From positions 6,000,715-6,064,714 of the forward strand of contig JACTAT010000040.1 of assembly GCA_014526335.1 (NCBI GenBank): a stretch of 64,000 nucleotides of DNA, read 5' to 3'. This document shows, piece by piece, positions 43,175 to 54,724 of the stretch. The stretch's first letter is position 1; each line of letters starts with the position of its first letter. A program made the position numbers and the translations under genes. The stretch is from Chrysaora quinquecirrha (lineage: Eukaryota > Cnidaria > Scyphozoa > Semaeostomeae > Pelagiidae). The notes under the pieces were generated by a model. It was not told the origin of the DNA. It saw only the letters and a program-made list of their open reading frames with translations, and did no database searches.

Positions 43175-43550
43175 AATATATTATTTGACAGAAACGTTAA
43201 TGTACAAAGCACTGCATGGCCAAGCAGCAATTAATATACCAACTTATGTAAAACACAAAACTGTAATGAAAACTAGAAATTCTGATCCAATGAAGCTTAT
43301 TCCAATACAAACATCATGTGACGAATATAAATACAGTTTCTGGCCTAGAACAATTAATGATTGGAACAGTTTACTGCCAACTATTTTAAATATGAACTCA
43401 ATAAGTAACTTTAAACTCGCTGTAAATAATTTGTCCTTATGTAATATCTTAATCAATTCTTATTTATTTGTTATTTGGAATTTGCCATATGCCCTTATAG
43501 GATTTTGCAAATAAATCATGTAGATGTAGATGTAGATACATCTAAATTTA
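43175..43550 (+). mobile_element. LINE 3' fragment (CR1/L2-like reverse transcriptase end)
   Basis: The open frame has MYKALHGQAAINIPTYVKHK, IQTSCDEYKYSFWPRTINDW and NSLLPTILNMNSISNFKLAV, the typical tail of CR1/jockey-type reverse transcriptases. The 3' end carries an ATGTAGATGTAGATGTAGAT microsatellite, a usual tail for that clade. 5'-truncated. Confidence 0.82.
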
Positions 43551-43589
43551 ATGTTTCATGCTTTTCAGGGTTTTAATAAATGATTTCGA

Positions 43590-43720
43590 CAGTTATTACG
43601 TTTATGTTGTACTCTCTCAAGTATGAAAATTTTTATGCATTTTAAGATGAACTGCTTGTGTAAACTGTTTCCCACAAATATATCAAATTCATATACAATA
43701 CAATCTGATGCATTTTAAAA
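43590..43720 (-). pseudogene. isolated finger remnant
   Basis: The minus strand reads CGKQFTQAVHLKMHKNFHT, then a stop where the TGEKP linker would begin. The Cys before it is preceded by frame damage. Confidence 0.55.
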
Positions 43721-43854
43721 AACAAACAACATTTTCAATCTAAAAGAAATGTTTCGATCAATCATTGATCATCTTCAGTGTTACAGGAAGATGACTAATT
43801 TATACAACTTTGTAAAAACACAAAGGTTTTGCACAATATATAAACGGAAAATGG

Positions 43855-44035
43855 TGCAGGGGGCGTCGTGGTTAACCAAGCTGGCTCGTGGTTTCAGAAG
43901 CTCAGCAAGGTCGGGGTTGAAGCCCCAGCTACGGCAGCATCAAAGCCAGGGTCGAGGTGTCGATAACCTTAACCAACTACTGAGATCTTAGAGACTGGTG
44001 CTTGATGCGCTATTTCACCTTCACCTTCCCCGTCC
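43855..44035 (+). repeat. tRNA-like SINE copy, most complete
   Basis: Starts GGCGTCGTGGTTAACCAAGC, has GTCGGGGTTGAAGCCCC around the B-box position, then CAACTACTGAGATCTTAGAG and a TTCACCTTCACC tail. Confidence 0.72.
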
Positions 44036-44154
44036 TCGTTCTCCAATTATAACTGTTTTCCGCAGGAAGACGTTTACTGGTTTGCTCACTTATTGTTTGA
44101 CTCTCGTTCATAAACTTATAAATTAGGCTTGATTCGTACTTTAGTTGACCATAT

Positions 44155-44222
44155 TAAGATTAAGATTAAGATTAAGATTAAGATTAAGATTAAGATTAAG
44201 ATTAAGATTAAGATTAAGATTA
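44155..44222. repeat. (AAGATT)n microsatellite
   Basis: Eleven near-perfect hexanucleotide units. Confidence 0.97.
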
Positions 44223-44559
44223 ACAATAGCTGGCCTGGTTTTCAAGTACTATAAGTGACCATGAATAATTTCGTTCTCTAAGGTTGCCAATATTGGGAAT
44301 ATTACATATTGCAAAGGTTCAGATATCAAACTGGTTTTCTCTTCCCTGAAAGTAGGTAGTACGTTTGATGTGAAAAGCTGCACCAGATTGCTTATGTTAA
44401 CATGTTGTGTTTATAAGTTTACGTGTGCTAGCTGTGGTGCTTGCCATGCCATTGAAACATCCCATCTTTTTACAATGCGTATGTAGATTCTTAATTTGTG
44501 TGTGCTCTTTCAGATCAGTTACTGTAATCTAATAAGCTATTTTCAGCTAAATTCGTATC

Positions 44560-44981
44560 TGAATGCAGTCTATTTTTTATGAATTTGTTCATGTGATTTT
44601 AAGTTACTTAACTGATTAAATTGTTTCTCACAGATACCACATGCATGTGATGGTGTCTCTCATGTATGAATTCGATTATGTACTTGGAGACCAGATAATT
44701 GAGTAAACCGTTTTTCGCAAATGCTGCATTGATGTTGCGTTTCTCCGGTATGAATTCTTTGATGCGTAGCAAGGTGCTCTGCCCGAGAAAATGTTTTCTT
44801 ACAAACACTGCATTGGTGTGGCCTCTCTCCAGAGTGAATTCGTTTATGCCTCCGAAAATTAGAAGAGAGAGCAAATCGTTTCTCACAAACACTGCATTGA
44901 AAAGGCTTTTCTCCTGTGTGAATTCTCGTATGCCCTTTAAGAAGACTTAACTTGGTAAACTCTTGTCCACAAACTTCACAT
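44560..44981 (-). pseudogene. second copy of a five-finger block, out of frame after a 1-nt insertion
   Basis: The block at about 44640-45060 is a 421-bp tandem copy of 45061-45481: for example GAGTAAACCGTTTTTCGCAA at 44701 and 45122. A T8 run replaces TCTTTTT at the junction (about 45016), which shifts the frame, so exon A ends shortly after. In the shifted frame the five fingers are still well kept, but one linker codon is a stop (ACA TGA where ACA GGA is expected) near 44660. Confidence 0.85.
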
Positions 44982-47900
44982 TTACACGGTCTCTGCTTTG
45001 TATGAATTTGGTGATGTTTTTTTTAGGTTGCTTGACTCATTAAATTGTTTCCCACAGATATCACATGTATATGGCGTTTCTCCTTTATGAATTCGTTTAT
45101 GTACTTGAAAACCAGATAATTGAGTAAACCGTTTTTCGCAAATGCTGCATTGATATGGTCTTTCTCCAGTATGAATTCTTTGATGCCTTGCAAGATGCTC
45201 TGCCCGAGAAAATGTTTTCCTACAAACACTGCATTGATGTGGCCTCTCTCCAGAATGAATTCGTTTATGCCTCCGAAGATTAGAAGAGAGAGCAAATCGT
45301 TTCTCACAAACACTGCATTGAAAAGGCTTCTCCCCTGTGTGAACTCTCGTATGCTTTTTAAGAAGACTTAACTTGGTAAACTCTTGTCCACAAACTTCAC
45401 ATTTACACGGTCTCTGCTTTGTATGAATTTTGTGATGTCTTTTTAGGTTGCTTAACTTATTAAATTGTTTCCCACAGATATCACATGTATATGGTGTTTC
45501 TCCAGTATTATCAGTTTGTTCGTGTATTTGATTACATCCTTCTCCGTCTATTTCACCAGTGCATAATCTCTCTTGTGCTGCTCCTGGATGAACTACTTGG
45601 CGGGTTGTATTAGCATCAAAATATGCGCCACACATTTCGCCATGCTCGCGATTGTCTAGAAAGAGACACATTTACGAATTCAAAAAATTTTCGGTTTATA
45701 ACCGATCAATCAAAGCCAGTTTATGATCTACAACACAACCCTATACCTGGATATGTCATATTTCAAATGATTTCAGTAATATGCTGCTAACAATAATACT
45801 CGCGCCTTTTGTTTCAGGAAATCAGGCTATAGTCTCTAATCCGTGCAATAATCTCTGTACAGATGTCTAATTCAGAGAAGTTAGATCAAATTCTCTGCAA
45901 ATATTCAATGTTTCATGGCACTTGGGAATCTTATTTCCAAAATATTTACAATTAAATACTATTGTAGAAAATCCATATGAAAAATTATAATTGATTGCTA
46001 TTTACTTGCTATTTATAATACTGTCAATCTACTAAAGTGTTAACAGTTTAAGTTTTTTTAAATACACGTGTTTTTTTATAAGAAACCAAAAAATTGATCC
46101 ATTACTGAAAGTTTCTTAAAATTGTCAGATTTTGAGTACTCGAAGTTTCTAAAGAGTTTCTTGAATATCCATATTGGCAACATAGCTATTCAATCTGAAT
46201 GATGTTCCCAACCCATTTTTTGATCGTATTTGAAAGCATATGGGTTTCCTGTTTGTCTGCTTGTCACAGGAATGCTTGATTGCAGACGAAACACGGGAAA
46301 TAAAAGACAATTTTTCGCCATCCGAGGTAAAAAGTTTCCTGTGTAAAAAATTTCCAGTACTGGAGTTTCTTAAATTTTGGCTATTCGAGAGTCTGGGTTT
46401 CTTATAAAGAGTTTCTTATAAAAAAAATACGTGTATTAATATTATCATGCGGAACAAATCTTCTCACATGCATGTCTCATTTATTTGGTCTCTCTGCAGT
46501 AAATATAATCTGATACCATTGGAAAATTGGTTAGGTCAATTAACCCTGTCTAATGGTAACTAAATTTCAAAATTGCGATTAACAGCGGAAACATTTTCGG
46601 GCATACTTAAAAGCTTTTTTTAGTCAGACGGTCAGACACTCCTCAGAGTATGAACGTCAGAAACAGACCGAAACAATAGACTAAGGTGGAATTTATACCC
46701 AAATGCGGCTCGACATGCACCAATCAGAAAGAAAAGCTGAATTGGCATTTTGTTTTAAACACCAATCAGCTCTAGGTGGGAAGAACAATGAAAATCAATT
46801 GAAGAGTCCAAATGAGAAAACGAACTCTCTCTGTCTACACAGAACCGGCTTTTTGGTTTTGATGCGGACAGATTCCAAAACGCTGAGATAAAACAAAGAT
46901 CTACCCCTGCCAATTATTCGAAGACAATCCTCGCTGTAACCCTCCCCACAATCTGGGTGGTCTAATATATGTTGTCCTATGACAGAATCATGTTTATAGG
47001 TGGGTTATTGCATAGAGTTGCGGGGTGGTTGCTCGCTTTGCCGAAAATTGTGGTTACGAATGTTGGTAGGAACATGCTGTTTTAACCTGTCTCCTAGTCT
47101 CTGGGAAGTGTGCCCTACGTACCTGGCATCACACCGGCATGAAAATTCATAAATAACCAAAGTTTTCTGTGTGGTAGGCACGCAATCCTTTTGAATGGAT
47201 GGCAGAACTTTCCGAGTGCTAAAATCAACCTAGGGGCAGTAGCGAAACACTTAGTAGTGGTCTTTTCTATTTGATCTTCGATTCGCAAGGAAAAATTGCC
47301 AAGACACAGCATTTTTAAGTAAACAGGACACTTATGCGGACCGTACTTTTTGTCAGCCGCAAAACGTGCGTTCGTCTTGCAGAAACAATCCGATATAACG
47401 TCCTCTGGGTAGCCGTTTTAAAAAGGAATACCTGAGAATAGTCTGAGAAGTGTCAGATGAAAAAAGCTTTTAAGTAATGTTTTTGCTTTTTATCGCAATT
47501 TTTGAAGTTCTGTACTACAACTCAAAGATTAGTTTCTTAATTTGTTGTTTCTTCAAGCGTCATTAGAAAGTTTGCCCCCTTCCATATCGTTGCCAAAAGT
47601 AAAAAAGAAATAATACATAAAAACTGAAATAATAATTAACATTTTGTACCACTCATAAACTAACAATTACTTCATATAAATATAAAGGCATTTAGACTTC
47701 TTATTAACTAAGGACACTGACAGTCTTGACATGCAATAGAAATCTGGGCATCCATTTACCGACCTCCGGATGACAGACAGCTCTGTTGGCTAGCTTGTAA
47801 TCACAGACCTCCAACACCAAACCAGTTGCCTTGTAGGATGAAATTGAAATGGTGCAACAAATCCATTTCAACAAAATGCCATTCATTAAGTCTCTCTCGC

Positions 47901-50762
47901 AAAATGTTGATTGATGTTTATTAGAGGACATGATTAAATAGACCTCATCCACAAATTTCCTAATGACATGAAATCTCTCTCCACTTTGCTCTCCACTATG
48001 ACATTGTTGATATGAATTAGCTATTGATAAGAATATGCTGAATGAGTTAACTCTTTTCCATAAACATCAAAATTAATTGGCGTCTTTCCTGCAAGGAATC
48101 TGTTTGATTTTTTTCCATCAAATGAATGATAAACCAGCTTCCCATATGTATAAAATTGCAATGTCCGCATCCAAATCCAACAGATATTTTCTGCATTAGC
48201 AACATAAATGTTGTTAACTAATGCTGTCCAAGTTTGTCTCTCTTTTACCAGTAGTCTTGAACTTTAAGATCCTTTATTGATTGAGCCAGGTTATTCATTT
48301 TGTGGAACCTGTTTTCTTTCTTTAGCATGAAAATTTCATTGTGTAATAAAACTGGCAGTGAAATTATTGGTCTTCTGTGAAACTTCTTTGAAATTGAATT
48401 TTCAAAATAATAATTCACTGCTTTTTGTGCTGGTGTGTCATGATGTGATCGTAGGACCTGCCCAAATATTTTCCATTCTGTATATTTCCAAAAATCGCAC
48501 ATCACCTATTTGCTCGTAATTTGCTTGTACTCTATGCTAAGACATGCAAGACATTCATTAACTTGAATGAATGGTCTTCATTTAATTGAGATATTGCATT
48601 TACATTAAGCTCTGTCTACACAGAACCAGCCATCTGGTTTTTCAATGTGGAAAGATTCCAAGAGCTTAACAGAAACAATGATCCAGCTTTGCCAACCAGT
48701 CAAAAATAATCCTTGCCCTTATTTACTGTAAACTCTAGATGATCCAGAAAATGTTGTCATATGCCAGAACCATGCTGAAGGGTTTGTTGTTGCTTGAAAT
48801 GACAGGCTGATTTATCCAGGTTGAAAACTGAGCTCCTGGATGAATATTACAGTTTGAGCATGTTGTTTGATCCTATTTCTTACTATTGGGTCCATCACAA
48901 CTACATACCTGGCATTACATTGGCACGAAAAATTAATAAGTGACCAAACATTTTTGTGTGGTAGGTACTAATCTGTTTGAATGAATGACAGAACTTTCCA
49001 CCTTTCCAGTAGTACAATTGTATTTAAGCATGAACGCAATAGACAAAACACAATGACATGCTTTGTAAATAAATAAACATTAGGAAAAGTTATCCAAATT
49101 AGAAATGGTGGAAAAGGAGTCTACAAAAAGAAGACCGAAGAACTACAAAACGAAGACCGAAGAACTACAAAACAAAGACCGTGGACTGAATAGACAATAT
49201 CCAAATCAAATACAATGAAATATACAATCCAAAACATGATCAACGATTAACACAACAAGCAAAACAAAGTGAACAAATAGCGGGAATGAACTTAGCAATG
49301 TCTTCGTTTTGTAGAAAAATGGCCGATTGTTCTAAGGTGAGAGCAACTCGGTTCAATGCTTTTTGCTGCTGGGTTCAGGTGGGTTACTGCTGGGTTTAGC
49401 TAGGTTGAGGTGGGTTTAACTTTTTTAAATTAAAAGAAATAATATAATCAAGATAAGAACATTGAACAACTATCTATATAATTACCATCACTTGAAGCCC
49501 CAGTGTGATCAATACTTGACTTTGACAGACAGATTTGATTTTCCTTTGTCTCAGGCAAGTCAATATTCTCTTGATAATGCTCAGCTTTTATGAATGGTAA
49601 AGAAGGTAAACCTGAATAAAACAAATATGTTTTCGTACAGCTTGCTAGATATAAATAATAATATAATAAAACAGAATATAATCAAGATAATTATATAATA
49701 TAAATAATTACCATCACTTGTTACTTCAGCCCTAGTGGAATCCAAAGTTGATTGACAGATTTGAGATACAGTTTCAGATAAATCTGTATTGCCTTGATCA
49801 AGACATTCAATTTTGACTAAAGGCATTACAGGTAAACCTGGACAAAACAAGTACATTTTTTGTAAATAGTTAGCTGAAATATAAATTATATTATAAGACA
49901 GAATATAATAAATAAATAAAGACAAGAACATCAAACTCCTACATAAATAATTACCATCATTTGCCCCAGCAGTGCAATCAATATTTGTCTCTGTATTGTT
50001 CTCTGTTTGGGATTCCCTGCTCTCAACTTTCATAAACGGCAATTCCTTCACAGGTAAACCTGGTTAAAAAAAGAATATATTCTTGAATTCTTGGGAAAAT
50101 GACATAAAATATCGAACACACTTAATGAAGAAAGATAGTTGTGTCAGCACAATGAAGGGCAGGCCTGGCTGCTTGAGGGGTGTAAACATGTAAGCAACTC
50201 TGCCATACTAATCATGACAGGAACCTTCTGTCTATAAATTATAGAGTTATCTCTTATTGGTCACGACAGGGAAGTTTTTCATTTCCACATAAATTCAATG
50301 TAAAGTTACCATTTTTGAAGGTTTTATCAATATCATCCCCTACAACTTTACCCAGGGGCACCTAGCATTTTCCTTGACAGAAATTTGAGGATTTATGGTA
50401 TAATACAGGCCTTATATGAAAGGATATGTAAAAAGCATGAAAAACCAGCAGAGAAACAAACTAATAGGCATTACAGGAAACAAAAGAAACACAAGAAAGG
50501 AAATTACAAGTAAATAGCAAGGAAAAGAATTAAGACACACAGCAATGTCTTTAGTTAGAGGAAAACTATGGGTAGGTTGCCAATTTGGCATATCAGATCA
50601 GATGCCAAATTTGCCAAATGTGGCACTTTTGGAAGGCAAAGAACAAAACTTAAACTTACCACAATTGTTCATAAATTCGTAATTTAATAAAATAATTCTT
50701 CTTCTTTCGCTTTCATAACCAGTTAGTCTGTCTCTACTATTACCAACATCATCACCTTCCAT
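44982..50762 (-). CDS. C2H2 zinc-finger gene A: leader exon, three tandem psi-K-x-E exons, five-finger exon
   Basis: Proposed exons (minus): 50660-50762, 49955-50059, 49712-49837, 49486-49611, 44982-45655. All junctions are GT..AG and phase 1. Exon 1 encodes MEGDDVGNSRDRLTGYESER..NYEFMNNC, with ATG in strong context (AAAATGG); an earlier in-frame ATG is at 50795. The three small exons are duplicates: GLPVKELPFMKVES, GLPVMPLVKIEC and GLPSLPFIKAEH each carry psi-K-x-E, the SUMO-attachment consensus, and end in -DG. The finger exon begins DNREHGEMCGAYFDANTTRQ, then holds five intact C2H2 fingers (CDICGKQFNKLSNLKRHHKI to YQCSICEKRFTQLSGFQVHK) and a sixth broken by the T8 frameshift. Expected role: nuclear DNA-binding regulator. 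The 3.8 kb between 45655 and 49486 contains Penelope and LINE pieces. The link between leader and this finger exon is inferred from phase and order only. Confidence 0.7.
45656..46450. other. intron of zinc-finger gene A, no gene recognised
   Basis: Contains TTTCTTATAAGAAACC-like phrases (repeat remnant, 46070-46430) of the kind 'ttataaaaaaaatacgtgt' also seen at 7770, 24750 and 56900. Confidence 0.4.
46555..47530 (-). mobile_element. Penelope-like retroelement, 3' part with GIY-YIG endonuclease, decayed
   Basis: On the minus strand, from 47460 downward: a reverse-transcriptase C-terminal part (KKYGPHKCPVYLKMLCLG, then NFSLRIEDQIEKTTTKCFA), then a GIY-YIG domain (CRCDARYVGHTSQRLGDRLK, QHVPTNIRNHNFRQ, IGQHILDHPDCGEGYSED), then the tail LSVLESVRIK..LCRQREFVFSFGL. 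An in-frame stop after PPRNSMQ and a frameshift near 47190 show decay. Terminal non-coding sequences with GGAAACATTTTCGGGC and GTCAGACACTCCTC flank both sides (46555-46650 and 47445-47530). Penelope-like elements combine this RT type with GIY-YIG. Confidence 0.88.
47640..48240 (-). pseudogene. decayed finger-like and unknown sequence
   Basis: Scattered linker-like phrases (CATTTCATGTCATTAGGAAA, TCTCTCTCC) suggest finger remnants, but no Cys or His pairs can be read. An open frame at 47704-47952 is unrecognised. Confidence 0.3.
48245..48510 (-). mobile_element. LINE reverse-transcriptase tail fragment
   Basis: The frame reads YTEWKIFGQVLRSHHDTPAQ, KAVNYYFENS, RRPIISLPVLL, the familiar W..GHVLR..PA.KA..YYF..RR...LP pattern downstream of LINE reverse transcriptases. 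Confidence 0.7.
48600..49015 (-). mobile_element. second, more decayed Penelope-like fragment
   Basis: Runs parallel to 46800-47200 at the nucleotide level: CTCTGTCTACACAGAACCAG, then CTACATACCTGGCATTACAT, then TGTGTGGTAGGTAC. No open frame remains. Confidence 0.75.
50060..50659. other. first intron of zinc-finger gene A
   Basis: No gene, repeat family or exon recognised between the leader exon and the first small exon. Confidence 0.5.
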
Positions 50763-52498
50763 TTTGTTGTAATTGGATGTAGGGAAATTTATCACGTCGG
50801 GTTAGGCCTAGCGGAGGGAAGGCAAAATCATTAATGACACTGAAAAACGAGGAGAATTTCTCATTAAAAAATATTGTTTTACATACCTGTAGAAACTATT
50901 TTTTCAGTAAATAAAGGCTAAAAGCAGTAAAAGCGATAGGTCGGCAAAGTCTAACAATGCTGCTTGCTCTGTGTGTTACTTTTCCCACGATGACGAGAAG
51001 AGAGCAAGTGATCACATGGTCATCCAGATACCGCCCGCAATCAATGCTGAGGAGCGGTTTCACTGAGGTTAACAACAGAGGGCTGTTTGATGCCTGAGGA
51101 CACGGGATCTGGTATCTAGTTTGGGTTTTCCCATGGGATTGGATTGGTTTGGTATCAAGATTTATTATTGGTAACGATCCTACCTAGTAAATAATATCCT
51201 ACCGTTTGTTTTTCAGGAAAAGCACAGATTTTCACAGCCTGCTATCTTCCATGATTTCTAATAGTTTGGTTAATAAATTTGTAAGATGATTTGCATGTAT
51301 AGCTTCAATTTAGTTGCCTAAAAGCCTCCTTCTTCTTGAGCTTGTTGATGTTTTCTAAAATAAATTGTTTTAACATTTTTTCCGCATAAGTTCAATAAGA
51401 TTTCATATTTCTCACTAGCATCAGGCGTGGTTTCGGAATTTTAGTACATCGCTTACCCGCGGAGTGAACTTTTAAACCAATAGAAACGTCCATAAAGAAG
51501 CTCAGTCCTTCGGTTAACGAGATATAAGAAACTAGAAACAAAAATTTCATTAATCAACATTGATCCAGGTCCAATCATTATTTTTCGTATGACATGGCAC
51601 ACATCCTTCGATTTCCCGTTGATTCGACATGCTCGCATATACATCTACAGGTTTATTAGTGTTCATTTACCAACAACCGAAAAAGATAATGCTTGTTGAT
51701 ACTTGTACACGATATAAAGTGCAAAAATAACATTTGGCATTCTTCAATACATTAAAAACACGCATATAAGAACCTTGCTCGAAAATGAATCAAGACAATT
51801 AAATATTCGATATTTTATGATATTTATTCATTTAGGTAAAAACTTTTTCACCTTGATTTCGGTACAGGTTCTTATTTTGTAGACCTAATGCACGTTTGTT
51901 TAAAAGCTTTGATAAGCAAGCAGCATAGCAGCAAGAGATATTAATGACAAACTGCGCAGGTGAGGCAAAGAGAGCGATAAAGGAAAATAAATAAAGTCTT
52001 TGGAAACTTCAAAGACCAGACAATTGGGAATTAATATTCCAAAGACTTTGTTAAAAAGGGGTCATATTCTGTGGCATGAAACTTGGTCAAGAAATATAAG
52101 AACCTTATTTCAAAACATTTCAGCCTGATTTCACAAATATTATCCTTTAAATGAGATCCAAAGCAGCCTGAGTACAAAAAGGTAGGTTCCTATACCCGGG
52201 TTTTTACCGTACAGTATTAGTTCAAATCTCATGGTTGCCAACAGGATATGGTTGTCCATTAATTTGATTATGAGAAACACAAAGATCAAAGATAAAGCAA
52301 CAGCTTATTGTTGGAAATCTCTTATTCCCGTAAATAATTATCACGAAATTCAGCTAGAGCCAACGACAATAAAAAAAGGCATTTTCTGTGCAGCAAGCGG
52401 ATAACTTTAAGAACGTACTTGAACAACTTCAGAAATACTTAATGTTATTTAGCTAAAGCCAGCGGCATATTGGGATTAAGACTTCAATGTTAATAGTT
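50763..52498. other. 5' region of gene A and intergenic sequence
   Basis: 50763-51100 would hold the promoter of the leader exon and contains a GC-richer stretch (CCCACGATGACGAGAAG). No TATA box is obvious. The rest is AT-rich with no recognised gene; the frame at 51453-51644 is unsupported. Confidence 0.4.
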
Positions 52499-53955
52499 TT
52501 AGCACTTTTTCGTGTGCCTTCGCTGCTGATGCCTTTTGAGACTACCACGCTGATTAAATCTTCTTTGACAAAACTCACATGTAAATGGCTTCTCACCTGA
52601 ATGTACTAAATGATGTTTTTTGAGGCTGGATGCCAGAGTGAACCGTTTTTCACAAATAGTACATTGAAACGGCTTCTCTTTTGTGTGAACTCTTCTGTGA
52701 GCCGTTAGATGGGATGACACAGTAAATCCATATCCACATATATTACATACATATGGTCTTTCACCAGAGTGTATTTCCTTATGCTTCTTAAGGTTAACTA
52801 GATCATTAAAACCTTTTCCACAAATGTCACATTTGAATGGTCTCTCTTTTTCGTGAGTGTGTTGGTGTATTTCAAGACCCTTTGACTGATGAAATCTTTT
52901 TCCACAAACACCACATGCAAATGGTTTTTCTCCTGTATGAGTTCGTTCATGCCTTTCCAGACTGCTAATCTGTTTAAATCTTTTCCCACATAAATAACAT
53001 TTATGTTGGCGCTCTTGAGTATGGCTGTGTTGATGTTCCATGAGATCAACAGCTTCAGGAAATCCCTCTCCACAAATTTCACACTTATAAGAGCTCTTTG
53101 TTGTATTACTTGGTTTGTGCTCTCTAACATCAGATGGTTGTTTAAGTCCTTTTACACTAAGACCAGGGACTTTAACAAGATATTTTCCTCGGTTAGCAAT
53201 ATGCCGGCTTTCATGTTTCATTTTATTACCCAAGTCTTTAAATCCTTTTCCACAAATTCTACAAAAGTATGGTGTTTCTCCCATATGAATCCTTTGATGT
53301 CTCTTGAGATGATGTGATAACGTAAAACTTTTCCCGCAAATTTCACATTCATAGGGCTTCTCACCTGTATGAATTCGTTTGTGCAATCTAAGATTAGTCG
53401 AATGACTAAAACCTTTTCCACACATTGGACATACATAGGGCTTTTCTCTTGTATGGCGTCTTTGATGTGATTTAAGGGAGTACAATCTATTAAAACGTGC
53501 TCCACAGATTTCACACTCATAGGATTTTTCAACAGTATGAAATCGTAGATGCGAATTAAGAGCATCTAACCTTTTAAATCCAATTCCACAAATACCACAG
53601 AGATATTGTTTCCGTTCTGCATGGGCCTGTTGATGTTTTTTGAGATAACTTGATTTAAAAAATTGTTTTCCGCATATATCACATTTACTTGTTTCTTCCT
53701 TGGCATGAATTTCTTGATGTTTAACAAAACTACCTTTGGTACTTAATCTCTTGCCACAAATATTACACAACAAATCCTTTACTGCATTCTGCTTTCCAAT
53801 TACATTTAAACCACAAAGTTCCATTCCACCATCTTTCTGAATCTCAATGTCATCAGCACCTTTTATGTTGTTTCTATCTTTACAATCGTCGACATGACAG
53901 GGCAAACAGCTTGCATCAACGTGTCTCTCACGGCAATGGCATTGCTCGGCTTGAC
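52499..53955 (-). CDS. C2H2 zinc-finger exon D (14 fingers)
   Basis: The acceptor TCTCTTTTCTTCCAG precedes 53955 and the exon starts in phase 1: QAEQCHCRERHVDASCLPCH. After an acidic stretch (KGADDIEIQKDGGMELCG) come 14 C2H2 fingers, from LCNICGKRLSTKGSFVKHQE to FTCEFCQRRFNQRGSLKRHQ, ending KKC then stop. Fingers 1-7 and 8-14 are separated by a spacer of about 35 residues (RGKYLVKVPGLSVKGLKQPS..). It is the least decayed finger exon in the window. The 5' exons are not seen; they may be in 53956-55514 or in the 55515-56014 gap. Expected role: nuclear DNA-binding protein. Confidence 0.9.
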
Positions 53956-54590
53956 CTGGAAGAAAAGAGAAACCTTATTTTAGTTCATCAAACTGTGGGC
54001 TATGATTTGTTCCCACACAAGGTGGTGGTAGGGTGAGTAAAGATGCCTGGGACGTTGGAGAAAAAGCTCCAAATCTCAGATAACATGGCGTGGCCTTCAT
54101 AATAATATAATCAACTATCAGCAAAAAAGAAAAAGCTGGCTTGCTGATTCTACAAAAACCAGAATGTCTCTTGTACCTTGAACAATGCTTGGATTTACGG
54201 GGAAGAAATAATTTTGAATATGAAAGATAATATGCTTTGTTTACATCTGGTTGTACTGAATCAGCTGCCACAGTCGTTTACAATGATTGGAGTATGCTCA
54301 AAACAAGCCATACCGCTCAATGTAATTGAAGAAGCAATAACATTAACAAAATAATGGTTTGCTGACATAAACCGGATCAGTGTTTGGATCGTCAAAAACA
54401 ATCTAAACTCGTTTGCTTTCTCTTATAAATCAACAGACCCGAACAATTAACTACGGGGAAACAGAACATTACCGAAGCACACTAATATCTTGAACCGCTT
54501 CTGGCGTGCATTCTCTGAGGAGGACAGACGTTAAAGCTTTAAAGTTTAACATTTCTAATTTGCCATTTATCGGGACTACGGTAAGGAGTC
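53956..54590. other. intron or 5' region of exon D, no exon recognised
   Basis: An open frame on the minus strand (53975-54271) lacks a phase-1 donor, so it is not accepted as the leader of exon D. Confidence 0.4.
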
Positions 54591-54594
54591 TTAA

Positions 54595-54720
54595 AGGGTG
54601 CGAAGAAATGTGGAGGACTATCTTCAATGATGTGGAGGGTACACAGTAATGTGGAGGGCTATCTTTCAGTAATGAGGAGGGTGCAAGGTAATGTAGAGGG
54701 CTATCTTTCAGCTTTCAGTT
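54595..54720. repeat. degenerate GTGGAGGG minisatellite
   Basis: Three to four imperfect units of AATGTGGAGGGCTATCTTTCAGT, related to the 22-bp array at 18855-19590. Confidence 0.7.
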
Positions 54721-54724
54721 AGTC

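Noticed and set aside
44155..44222. (AAGATT)n as an interstitial telomere
   Set aside because: The unit is not TTAGGG or a close variant, so it is an ordinary microsatellite.
53975..54271. Leader exon for zinc-finger exon D
   Set aside because: It has a start codon but no phase-1 donor, and the frame simply runs to a stop.
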